Shown here in pieces: positions 49,162 to 60,330 of a stretch of DNA of 64,000 nt. The notes beneath the pieces were generated by a model, which worked only from the letters and a program-made list of their open reading frames with translations, made no database searches and was not told the origin of the DNA. Every line of letters starts with the position of its first letter. Positions within the stretch are counted from its first letter, which is position 1. Location of the stretch: NCBI RefSeq assembly GCF_051020955.1, contig NC_135018.1, forward strand, positions 9,439,439 through 9,503,438, read 5' to 3'. Position numbers and translations under genes: made by a program. Origin of the DNA: Megalopta genalis. Taxonomy: Eukaryota; Arthropoda; Insecta; Hymenoptera; Halictidae.

Positions 49162-51151
49162 AGGTCTTCCGTATCTGCTGAATTAGTTTTTACTAAAAAA
49201 AATCTTTGAAAGGTAATCTTCTAAAAATTTTTCGAAGACAAAAACATCCACTTGACCTCATTTCAAATCTTGAATTCTGAAGGAAAATCTGGCGCGTCAA
49301 CTAAAATTGAATCGCAGTTCTTAAATTCGAAGTTAATTATCGTGCTGGTTTCAGACTGTGAAGTCGGCGCGTCGCAGCGCGGCGCGAGGAAAGAATCGCG
49401 GGTGCAAGATGAAACGCGTAACGAGGTAAACCCAGCGACAAAACGGATCATGCAAGAGCTAATAACTTCCGGGCATATTCGCGAAAAGTCAGATTGCGAT
49501 GTCAGCCGAGCCGGCAGCGGCGCGCGGCTTCAGGTTGAATCGTTAACCTAAACGTGGGATAGCTTCGTAGAATAACGTGTGCACCTGACAGCCCGTTGAA
49601 GCATCTGACCCTGCGAGAAACGCCGACAGAACGGCAACTCAGCACCTTGACATGATGGACATTAACGCGAAATACGAGTATTTCTTCTTGGCCTAGATAC
49701 AATTATCCTGCGACTGCCCGCCGCGCTGCGCCGCGCCGCGGCTTACCTACTTATCGGACGAAGAGACTACCTTTGACTGACCCAGATCCGCTTAGCTTCC
49801 GACAGAAAATTGATAGTTGTTTTAACACGTCGGATCTTTGCTGAATAATCAGAGATCAGAATTGTTAGTTTAGTGCGAAATCAAATATTAATATTTGTAA
49901 GTAAAAGTTGATCCAGTATGTTTTGTCTCGTCAGACTCGTAAATTATGCATCGTGTTCGATTTAGAAAAACTCCACGATTTCGTTAAATCACGACGATTT
50001 GTTTACATTTTCGACGAAATTTGATGTTACAGTCTTTCGCCTACTGAACTGAGAAACGTTGTTTGTTAAATTTCATTTGTCGAAAATTAAATACATATTT
50101 TCGAAGGAATTTTTTAGTTCCTTCTGTCTCGATAGTAATCGTTTGATTTCCCACCATTTTATCGAGCAAACTGTGCGACAGATATCCGAATTGAAAAGAG
50201 ATATATTTCTTGTCGCTCTCTCGAGCAGATTTATGCGAATATTTATTTTCATAAAATTCTATGCAGTTCTGTGACCACGGAGCACGGAGATATATTTTAC
50301 AATAACAAAGTAAACTGATTTTTATCGACGTAACCAGCTGTTACTGTTTCAAACATTTTCAAAACCAGTAACCAAACCGCATGGAACTGCGCGAACTTGA
50401 TTGCCGATTCAGAATTAATTACGAAAAATGGAGATGGAGGGTTCGTCGTGGCCAGGAGAATATTTTGAGCGAATGGAGAGCGTGTAAATCATAATCAACG
50501 GCCCCTTCGGCATTCGATTGAACTTTAGAACGGTATAAAAAATGGCGTGTTAACGAGTTGTTCGGGATATCGTTGGGAACACTATCGAGGGAACGGAACC
50601 GAGAATTCGATGTCGTTACGGGCTAATGAGAGGGCCATCTTCCTCCAACGAAACTCGAAACTTTTGACTCGTAATCGGATTATTCGTAGCGCGGATGCCA
50701 TCTAATCTCCGGCAACCGGGCGTCGTATTTCGTTTGACGAATGTAGGTAGTAAATTTTCCGCAGCGTAGTATTAAAAGTCAATATTTCGTTACGGCTCCC
50801 AGTGATAACTCCTCGTAAAGGGATAACGATAAATGTCACCGAAACGCCGCGGCTCCTCTCTCCTTTTACGGCCTCGTTCATCTCGATCTGTTGCTTATTA
50901 CATGATTTATTCGGTTTCGCGATAGTGGCTACCTGCCAGATCCCGCCTAACACGTGAAATGCCTTTTTATTATACCCGTAAACAGGATTAATCATTAACC
51001 GTGGGATCCGAACGATCGAAACTTATGTTCGAGGCTCTCTTCGCCGACAACCGCAACGGACACGGTGCAAATGGCTCGTGGACGAATTCCGGGAGCTGTA
51101 AACAAAACTTTGGCACCTGTCGAGAAATTGTACGACCGGTGATAAAGACTT
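49162..51151. other. Non-coding stretch
   Basis: A 99-codon plus frame (49252-49551) contains TTTCAG near 49349 and GAGGTAAAC near 49425, which would bound a 70-bp exon-like piece, but nothing else supports it. GC-richer patch at 49360-49760. No repeats. Confidence 0.35.
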
Positions 51152-51600
51152 ATCGGTAAAAAGTCTGGAAACGGCGGAAATAATTGTACGGCTCACAGAA
51201 AAATTCTAGAACCTTTGAGAAATTCGGAGGCCGCACAGAAACATTATTGTACTTGCAAAAAAAAATCGCAGGGACCACAGGAACATTCCGAAATGTTCGA
51301 TGAAAATACGAGGTTCGTGGAACGATTTTAAGACATGTGAACAAAATCCTAACGCTCGGAAAAAGATTGTGACACGTGTACAAAAATTTTAAACAGATTA
51401 CTCAACGACCTTCGTAATTCAAATAAAAATTGTAGACCTTGTACAAAAACTCTAGAGCCTGCATAAGAATCGTACAAGCGAGAAGGATTTTAGGCAAAAC
51501 AATTGCGGGGCTTGTTGGAGAGGCTTGTGGGGCCTAGAAAAAAATATTGAAACGTGTACAGGAATTGTAGGAGTTCGGAAAATGGGATGAAATCAGCGAA
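51152..51600 (+). repeat. Decayed ~21-bp tandem array, copy 2
   Basis: About 20 lines of 19-23 bp with the same A-rich/G-C-rich alternation as 47700-48015. Examples: GAAAAATTCTAGAACCTTTG, AAAAATTGTAGACCTTGTA, CAAAAACTCTAGAGCCTGCA, CAGGAATTGTAGGAGTTCGG. Units are strongly diverged with indels. The two arrays lie about 3.1 kb apart and may be remains of one larger array or two insertions of one satellite. Confidence 0.65.
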
Positions 51601-52788
51601 CAGCGATTAAAGGATCGATTCGATTCGATTCGAATCTGGTCCCTCCTAGGCCAGGGCTTTGCGATGAAGGAAAGTATGAAAGAATGACTAGCGACTGATA
51701 TTGGACGGTGCCATGCCGGCTGCTCTTAGAAGGCACTCAATAATGCAGCGTCCGCGAATCAGCTCTCTGCAACGCAGTAGCAAGATATCACGTAATCCGA
51801 TGGTAGCTCGCTGCGCTACCGGTTTTACGAATCCCGTCGCTAGTACAAGACCGGATTATCAAATGACTGTCTTGAATCACCGTCGTCCGGTACTTGTACA
51901 AGCTGGACAAGTTGGCATGTAAGGGTATTTAACGTGTCCGCGAAAATTCCATTTATCGTCGCGTGCTCCCGTGGGAACGCCGCGAAACAAGCCTACATAC
52001 CGCTGCCAACATAAACCAACATTTTTACGACGCGACTGAAGTAGCCTTCTGAACTCACTCTCATGCCATTCGAAACCCATCGAATTTACAATTCAAACCA
52101 TTTGTCTATTTAAACAAGGCTTAAACGATTCCGTCGATAGAACCTCTGCGATTGGTTGCAGAAAAATTGCAGCAGATTTGCGACTGCATTTGCAACGTAT
52201 ACAAGATGTGCCCACAAGCGGTTCATCTCATTATTATTTTTGAAATTAAAGTGAAAGCCTGATCATTTAGGGTAAAACAAATATTTATTTATGTAAATCA
52301 GTAATGCTAATTTGACGAACAGAGTTCTCTGTTGGAAATATGAAGGTATTTACTGATCTAGCCATGTGTTGTTGACGATTGTTTGTTATTGTTGCTCGTT
52401 AGTTATTATTGATTCGTGTAATGACATTTTGATGTAGCTGTGACAAAGTTCTAAATTATAGTAAAATTTATATGTTATAAAAGCGCTTCGCTACGTTTTA
52501 GTAAATACAAATTAAATTTTCACGAAAACCATTCCTCGAAATCAATAAATATACGTACGTATGTTGATTATAAAATGCTCTCTTGTAAATCATTGAAAAT
52601 AAATTTTCGGAAGGAGATGATGGTTAGGCTACGCTTTGAGCGACACGCCGAGGATTATTAAAACGCCACAAAATTTTGCAAACGCTGGTCAACTTAAACG
52701 GCAAACGAGGCGAGATGGTTGGAGACGGCCGCGTTACACCCTCGCGTCAAAGTGTCTTTTCCCTTTTCCCTTTTTCTCTTCCCTCCTC

Positions 52789-52790
<2 letters not shown>
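51601..52790. other. Non-coding stretch
   Basis: A GATTC word is repeated at 51617-51635. Opposing frames at 51701-51922 (plus) and 51877-52080 (minus) are unrecognised. Rest AT-rich. Confidence 0.4.

Positions 52791-52839
<49 letters not shown>
52791..52839. repeat. (CT)24 microsatellite
   Basis: One of the two longest dinucleotide runs in the window, uninterrupted, followed by a C-run. Confidence 0.97.
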
Positions 52840-52841
<2 letters not shown>

Positions 52842-54940
52842 CCTTTTAAAACTCTGCGTAATTTTTTCCACGTCTAGCCGGCACCTCTCTCAGACCGAGC
52901 CCGGAGATTTTTTTTAAAGTTTTTATCCCGCGCGCGCACTCGCACTCGCACTCGTCGCTCTCGTTTAGGATCGCACAAGTGGTGCGACTATGAAAATTAA
53001 TCGCGATGTCTCAGGGTAATGAAGACTTCAAGCTGGATACGTCTCGAGCGTGAAAATGTTTCGTATGCGCGAGCTGCCTCCGAGCCCCGTGACTGCTTAC
53101 TTCGGATTTTTCATAAGTCAATTTCGTTGAAGAGGTCTGCCGCACGGAGACAGATTATACTTCGTTGCAATTTCTTGACTGGTGTCAAGTTAACGTAGAA
53201 AGACGAAATCATTCGACTGTTTTGAAAATGTTGTGTTGGCGAAACTGCTCTAAATTTTCGTAGAAATACCAATTCTGTGAGACTCTCAAACATGTTTTCT
53301 TAGTTAAAAATTACTGAACTCGTCATTAAAAATTGTTATTTTACGAAACGGAGGTATAGAATAAATAGATTGTGAATCTTCTTGTGCAAACATTTTCTGC
53401 ATCGACTGCAGCAAACAAGAACTGCATAGAAATTGATTTCTTAGCTTCACAATTTTAACGGCCCACAAATTAGCGATAAACGGACAAAACACCCAGCAGG
53501 ATCTGTTGTTTGTTATTCGTTGGCTGAAGCGTGATTGATTTATGCCCGTTAGCCGGATACTGTAACGTTCGTTATCTTGCCATCGATGTATCGTCGACAT
53601 TATGACGCTTATAGCCATCGTCTTCGTAACGTTCACGTAATTAAACATATCGCGTTTATGAATTGTACCAATTCTGTTATTATTTAGCAGTCGCGCGAAT
53701 CTCGAATTGACTATTTCTTGTAGAAAATAAAGTACTCTAGCTGCATCGCGCTTTGTTTTCGCGATCGATAGTCGTTAGCAGTTCGAATGACCGCAGTTCG
53801 AAGAATAAAATGACAGATAGCATCAGCACCATAACGGAATAGGAAAATCTTCGAATAAAATTATACAGATCGTTCACAACCGGAAGTGTCTATAAAACAG
53901 CTCTTCGGCCATGGAGTTCGAGTCGATACCCGCGTTCCCGAGTTATGGCAGCGGCATCGCCGAAGAAACCGTGAAACCGTAGACGCCATCATCGGTTCCA
54001 TTCTTCACTGGGATCGGCCAATAAATTAAACAATTCTCGTCGCGGAGCTCCTCGAATGGGCTTCTAAAATTTCGAGGTGGAGCCTTCGGGCTGTTTATCC
54101 GGCTTGTAACTTTACGGACGTTGTAAAAAATGATTTCGATACGTCCGCGTCCGCGGAGGGTCGATAAATTTGACAGACGGCGAGACCGTCTCCATCGAGG
54201 AAAATTGCTTCTGCACGGATCTGCCGAACTTGTTCCACGTATTCGATGTATTCGAGTCCGATATGGCCGATGGGGGTGTTCGCGCTCGACACGGGGTTGC
54301 TTATCGAGTGTCGCGTTTAATGGAATAGTCGAAATGATTCAGTCCGGGGACCAGCCATCGTCGGAGACTTCGCGAGCCGGCCTGATGTTTCCTCTGCGAG
54401 GGTAGAAATTGCAAAGAGGGTCGACTGATGGGGTAGCTTGCACCAGGTGTTGCGACAGTTACTTTTAAAAGGGTTTCCACGGGCACGGGGGTTACTGTCG
54501 CGAACTACACAGCCCTACCGCCGCGCCTGCACTTCGCCGCCCTCGCAGCCACCTCGGAAATTATTATACGATCTACTATCCTACGCGCGCCGCGCCATCT
54601 TATGCTGAACGTTTCCTTAATAACCCGCCGAAATATCACCGCCGACGAAAAATACGGGAATGTGCTGCTTCTATTCACATCCGAGCTAACTTTTACTCTT
54701 AAACCACGGTCCACGATAGGCCATAGATATTCGCCTACTTTAGCTTGCAATAACATTTCATCGATGCGAGGAGGGTTACAGTTACAATTATTGTAAAACT
54801 TTCGCGATTATAACCATTTGTTGATAGAAGAGGAAATTTTATATAATATTTGTCGTTATATTTCATCGAGATCTGCAAAACGTAAGAATGTTGAAAATGT
54901 AATTAATGTCGTACAACTTAACTTTTGCATTTTAGTTTGA
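52840..54940. other. Non-coding stretch
   Basis: A short (CACTCG)n run lies at about 52936-52957. Several frames on both strands in 53304-53648 and 54095-54756 are unrecognised. No RNA gene seen. Confidence 0.4.
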
Positions 54941-54944
54941 TTAA

Positions 54945-55344
54945 CACGTTGAACGCCGCGTCACCCATATCTGGGTGATGGCTATGTTTCCACAGTCTTC
55001 GTCCAATTAAAGCAGTATTCTGGAGGTAATTTATAGTAATTTTATTTGTAACACAACTATGGCGAGTGTAAACAATATAAGGTAACAATAAAGTATAAAG
55101 TAACAATAAAATAAAATAATAAAATATAAAATATACTTATACTAACAAATTATACTTATATTTGAATTTGTTTTTAAACTATTATAACATTTTAATAGTT
55201 ACGATGGAATTCGTTAAAACATTGTAAACGTAATTGGGGCGACTCTGGACACTCAAGACAATACGTTGTAGTCTTTTGTCAATTTCTCTGTTGCTTCCTG
55301 GCGCCGGGAGAAACTCTACCGATTCACGCCGGACGTTTAACGTG
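54945..55344. mobile_element. piggyBac-like MITE, 400 bp
   Basis: TTAA at 54941-54944 and 55345-55348. Termini CACGTTGAACGCCG and, reversed, CACGTTAAACGTCCG. Each end has its own subterminal palindrome: TCACCC-n6-GGGTGA on the left (54961-54978) and CCTGGCGCCGGG on the right (near 55298). Centre is A/T-rich with no conserved frame. Non-autonomous. Confidence 0.75.
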
Positions 55345-55493
55345 TTAAATAAAATACCCCGATTTTATGGAATTTCTTGTTGGTGTGGCAGTTAGAGCGT
55401 CGAGTACTGATGAGAAAAAAATAGACCGGATTAAGATTCATGTCAGAAATCTTTGTCACGAGTCAGATACGTTGAGGTACGGCGAGGGGTTAA

Positions 55494-56109
55494 TCCAGAA
55501 CTGTACAACAGCTTAATCGTGCAGAAAGCGATTTTCAGCCCAAAGTAAACACCGTTCGGCGGGATCTAGGCCCTACTTCCGAGGGTGAACAGTGCCCCTT
55601 CCTTAGCTCCTCGTGGGACTCTCTATCAGTAACGGCTAACGACACGTTATTTGGCTAAAGAAAGTGACAGAGATCGTCTGTAGGTTACGTCGAGATTGAG
55701 TGAAATAGAATAAGCATCGGACAATCGGCATATGAGCCGTTTATTTTGAAAGTGGCATAAGTCACTTTACCGTAATGAAAAGTGGTGATTTTTTAATGTT
55801 TATACGAAATTATTTATACTGAGAAAAATATCAGTATCCTGAGATAACAAATACAAGTAAATCATCTCGAAAGTTAGCATCCATATTTTTAAACGTGTTA
55901 AAACGCAAACCCTTAAATATATCGACTTAAAAACAAAGTGACTTATGCCACTTTCAAAATAAACGACTCATATAATGGCTATGCGTGCGAGTGAGAAGAA
56001 AAAACGTAAACACTTCGCGCTTTTCTTCCTCTCGTCCCCACTCCGCTGAGACGCTTGCCCTTAGCTTTGCCCCGTAGCTTTGCCCTTGTCCGCCGCGAAC
56101 AGCACTGGG
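55494..56109. mobile_element. Possible TTAA-flanked element, host of a TA MITE
   Basis: TTAA at 55490-55493 and 56110-56113. Left end TCCAGAACTGT and right end reversed CCCAGTGCTGT agree at 8 of 11 positions beyond the TTAA. Near the right end, TAGCTTTGCCC-like words are duplicated. The TA-flanked MITE at 55733-55970 sits inside. TIRs are short, so identity is tentative, but it lies directly between two better TTAA elements. Confidence 0.35.
55733..55970. mobile_element. TA-flanked MITE with near-perfect 39-bp inverted repeats
   Basis: Counting the flanks, the arms span 55730-55768 and 55935-55973 and match at 38 of 39 positions. Landmarks are ATATGAGCCGTTTATTTTG and AGTGGCATAAGTCACTTT. TA lies at both borders (55731-55732 and 55971-55972). 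About 166 bp of unrelated A/T-rich sequence separates the arms. No frame. Low arm divergence suggests it is younger than the other elements here. Confidence 0.88.
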
Positions 56110-56213
56110 TTAATCGGTGGCAATAAATTGAAGCTCATTTGGAGATAGAGAAAGTTTGATACAAGCGCATTTGTCAAACAGTAAAGAAGCATAAGGGTAG
56201 AGATTTGTATTAA

Positions 56214-57243
56214 CCCTTAGCACTCCGAATCATTCTGGACGTTGGTTACCAGCTACTCAGCACCACTTTTCGACAGAAACGGACATTTACAGACCCTCGT
56301 ATTATTTAGTATGGTTTTGGATCTAACTAACATATTATAATGATATTGGACTTATATGAATTGGCTGAAATCGAGAAATTTGCAAAAAAATCAATATCTT
56401 ATTTTTTATAGTTTTGTTATTGTTTGTTTTATAATTTTGTTTTGTTGTTGTAATCGCTATCTATGCGAACTCTTTCTCTCGTCGCCTTGTTGCTTGGACG
56501 ATATCACTATCACTGCTATCAAAACGATAGACTAACTGCAGAAGAAAACCTTCTACATATCTGTAGTAACATTTCTGTGTAACATTTCTAACATATCTGT
56601 ATAAACGTCTATCTGGAGCTCATCTTCGCTACTACTTGTGTCATGAGACTCATTCGTGTTTGATCGTTTTGCCATTGTTCTAATAAAAAATATGAATAAA
56701 TACATAGGTTGAAAATTTCTAATTGTTATTACTAACTCACAAGATGATATTTATCAAAAAAGCTTTTACCAAACAATTTATTTACCAGAGAAGAATCACT
56801 GTTCCGATTTTCTCATTCGTTAGATCTATCTATACCGCTCGACGCTTCAAACCAGACTGAGTTCAGCTTTGAAAATATTTTCCTCCAGATCTTATGATTA
56901 TAAATCTCACTATACAGTGCGTGCTACAAACTTGCCTTATCGTTCTTTTCAAATGGCGCCTTTGAAGTGCTCGGACCGTCGTGAGCACGCCTCTCACGTT
57001 CTCCTTAAAACTCGCTGACATTTCTTGTATATATCTTAGTAATTTTACTATATATTTTGATTTGATTTCTTGTGCCATTTCAAGAGGAAACTTCAGGGAA
57101 ACATGCATGTCTCAAAAAGTTGCGCTGAAATAACTCAATTCCCCGTAATCACTAATAAACTTTAATGTCCCACGAGAGGGGACATCCGAGTGATATGCTA
57201 GAATTACGATGTCCCACGAGAGGGGACAGCGGAGTGCAAAGGG
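56214..57243 (-). mobile_element. piggyBac-like element, 1.03 kb, internally deleted
   Basis: TTAA at 56210-56213 and 57244-57247. Termini are CCCTTAGCACTCCGA and, reversed, CCCTTTGCACTCCGC. Right of centre, the palindromic unit TGTCCC-n6-GGGGACA occurs twice as direct repeats (about 57165-57185 and 57210-57230). The left end has a CTGG/CCAG palindrome near 56237-56254. A minus-strand acidic peptide inside resembles a piggyBac transposase N-terminus. At 1 kb the element is too short for a full transposase of about 600 residues, so it is a deletion derivative. Confidence 0.8.
56459..56675 (-). pseudogene. Remnant of a piggyBac-like transposase N-terminus
   Basis: An ATG at 56675 opens a 40-codon frame (stop at 56553-56555) with the acidic serine cluster SSSEDE. 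After a frame change, downstream sequence reads a second acidic cluster, DSSDSD, then a basic RRRE stretch before a stop at 56461-56463. Two acidic clusters followed by basic residues is typical of the disordered start of piggyBac transposases. The catalytic DDD domain and Cys-rich C-terminus are absent. A separate 81-codon minus frame upstream (56863-57108) is unrecognised. The assignment rests on context plus composition. Confidence 0.4.
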
Positions 57244-57247
57244 TTAA

Positions 57248-59959
57248 AGCAAAGATAGTCAGCAGTGTAACCAAATTTGATGGAAAGAGCATTTCGAAAT
57301 TGTACAGTAACGGTGCAATCAAGTTTCTGGTGTCGACTTTACCGAAGCGGGAGCAACAACTTTAGCCATCGGTGTACGATGAACCTAGTAGACGTCTATG
57401 CACTATGCATGTAAGATGTTTCTCTTTGAGGAACGCGGCGCAACCCGGGTTGCCTCCCACCAATTCCTACAGAGACCGGCGATGAAGAGATGAAGGACGT
57501 GGGGATGGAACGCTGTGCTATTCACCGCGGCCAGTCTGAAAAATTTAGTTCCACGTAACGAGTGTAAGCTGAAGAGCTGAGGTCAGAGCTGCAGTTTTTT
57601 TCTGCCTGTCCGCGGCACGATGCTATGTACTATCGTCTAGCATTACGGGGAATCGTCTGCTCACCTTGTCTCTTTGAGACGGCGCGACGCGACGCGACGT
57701 TAGCACCGAATATGCCTGTAACACGTTCGTTTTCGCTTCAAAGGAATGCCCGGGCATGATTCTTTTCATTTACATGCGCTGCTGATGAAAGATTCAATTA
57801 CTCCGACTTGGAAACTTCGCGAGACTGTGCATGCATTTTTTTAATAACGTCAAATATTAGATCGTATCGCATATGATAGACTTCTGGTGATTTTGAGAAT
57901 TCTGCGAATAACTGTACAGGGGATTAGAACGTTCAGTGACGTAGTAAAGAATCAATTCTGCTCCAACTTATGTCTCGTGTATCCGCAGACTACGCAGTCC
58001 CAGGACATCGTTGATGCATCGTGTAATCATTTTTGTAATAATGTGTAACACCAGAACGCACTGTATTCGATAGTTGTCTAGTGATTTCTCGGGATCGCGT
58101 GAATTGCGATTCACAAACATTCGTGCGTCAACGAATGTGTTAAGCGGCCGAGTAAATAATTGAATTTGTCGCAATGTGTCTGTTAGCTGCCGCTCGGTTT
58201 CTGCAGACTAAACGTGTCCCAGAAAATTCTTGGAAGACGAAAGCAATTGTCACTCGGTGACTGCTCGGTGAGTGTTCATCAGACATGGAAGAAAAGGCAC
58301 TTGACCTAACGAGCGAATAGTTGAAGTGCATCCTACAGCAAATTTCTCTATGTACGATAGTTGCTGTGGAACAATTTAGGTTGCTGTTACTTTACACCGA
58401 CTCTTTCTTCTCGGTTCAGCGTTCCCCCTTGCTGTTTCGTGAGAAAGAATAGACAGCGATGAGATTTAACGCGAAATGTAGTTCACGGGAAATATTTCTA
58501 CGGAAAGAACTCTGTTCGCTTAAAAAATTTAGAGATCGGGAGCATTTTGAAGTCGGCATTTCGGAGAATATAAATGGTTGAGAAAAGAATTTTTTAAGCG
58601 ATCGAAATCGCGCGGAAGCAACGCGTTTCGTTATTGAACGAAAGCTGTCGTACTGAGAATGGGTTGTTACACTGACCTACTTGCTGGATCCGATGAATTT
58701 TCAGGCAGCTGTAGTGCAACAATATTGAACCAGTAAAAATTGGTACTATAATTGGAACATCGTGCAGTACGCTTTGATAAACAGCAAAACACTTTTCAAA
58801 ATAAAACTTGTCGGTGACACAGATTCGTAACGACAATCGACATTTAAGTAAAAGCAAAACGATGTATAGGTGACAGCATTTAATTTGGACCGTCCGAATA
58901 AACGACATTCGCGGAACGCTTAAGTTCCATTCCACGGTAATTGCAGTTTCGGATAGCTCGTCTTCGAATAATCGACATTTTCATTAATCGACTCTTTCGT
59001 TTCCTATTTTTCTGTGTTCGAGATGCGGGGCGAAACGAACGGAGGCGAGGCGAAAAGAAGCTGGCGGGAAGGAAATCCATTAGCTGCTTAGACAAAAAGG
59101 AGCCGTGACCGAAGAAAAAAGCATCAACGTGGTACACAGGTGATAGAGCATTAGCTATTTGTCAAACTGAAATTGATGAAAAATCGTAGGCGCCACTTTT
59201 ATTCGACAATTTCTGACCCATCGAGGCTGGATACGTTATCCCTTTCACGATCAAAATTCTGAGAACCGCTCGAACTTCGTTAATACATTAATTGCTAACC
59301 GCATCGGATGTAACAGACTAATTTGAATGAACCTGTAATATGCCAAAAAGTCAAGGGATTGATCGTGGTTAGTTTTCGAGTTCTACTTTGACCGCGTGAA
59401 GCTTCGATTTGCAGCAATTTTTCTGGCACCGTTGATTGGCCGTGAATCGAACGTAATCAGAAAACAGAGATCCTCGTTCGCACCTTCTCTGAGCCGAGAG
59501 ACTCGACCCGCATAAAACCGTGGCCAGCCAGGTGCATTTCCCATACCAGTATGTAAATCATGTTCTCCCGTGGCACGTGTCGGAGCCTCCCGTTCCCTCG
59601 GCTCGGCGCGGCGGTCGTCCAAGTTATCGCTTGTATTAACGCTCGTTACAAGAAACGGAGCCGTGGTGGGGGAGGGTCGCGGCCTTCGGTCATTAAATGC
59701 GAACACACATATTTTCAGGTTTCGTAACAGTCCCCGAGGGATGACGGGTGGGCTTGTTTCTAGGTTTGTTGTGATTCTTGTTGCACGTGGAACCACGGGG
59801 CGCCCAGCGGGGCGTCCAGACCCCACGCATGCTCAAACGATCCGAACCCTAGGCCCTCGGGCCTCCAGGGTACCTAGAACCCCTCGGGCCCCCCGCTCCC
59901 CCCTGGCTCAGCAACGCGCACCTAAACGTCCCTCTCTACACGTTTTACCTCAGATACTC

Positions 59960-59996
<37 letters not shown>

Positions 59997-60330
59997 CTTC
60001 TTTCTCTCTTTCTACCTCTCTCTCTCTCCATCTCGATCAAGCACGAACGTACCGCTGCTTCGAGCAGGCTCTCGACTTCCCGAGACCTTTTTCATTAGCG
60101 CTTTAATCCTGATTGATCAGCGCGTGGAATCGTGCATGGCTCGACAGCCCGGCGATCGTTAAACGCCTGGTTTTATCTGGCATCGATGCACCGGCACGTG
60201 GAACCGAAACGTCTCGATCTGGACACGCCGGATTTGGAATTTCGGATCTGCCGCGCCAGGTGAGTGACACCGAAGTCGAGATCTTTTGTTCGACGGGATT
60301 AACGGATCGAGCGCGCAGCAGCTGACTACG
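57248..60330. other. Non-coding stretch ending in GC-rich island
   Basis: 57248-59540 shows short frames only, with a small GCGAC repeat at about 57684-57698. From 59540 the sequence is GC-rich with opposing frames (147 codons minus, 178 plus) shaped by a CT run. A 70-codon plus frame (60113-60325) contains a strong donor-like CAGGTGAGT at 60257-60265. This is the best candidate in the window for the end of an untranslated or coding exon, but no acceptor or conserved peptide supports it. Confidence 0.3.
59961..59991. repeat. (TC)15 microsatellite
   Basis: Pure TC run followed by interrupted pyrimidine sequence to about 60030. Gives a Leu-Ser run in one frame. Confidence 0.95.

Noticed and set aside
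59570..60106. 178-codon plus-strand frame
   Set aside because: Contains a Leu-Ser run from the TC microsatellite and Pro/Arg-rich sequence from the GC island; no family resemblance.
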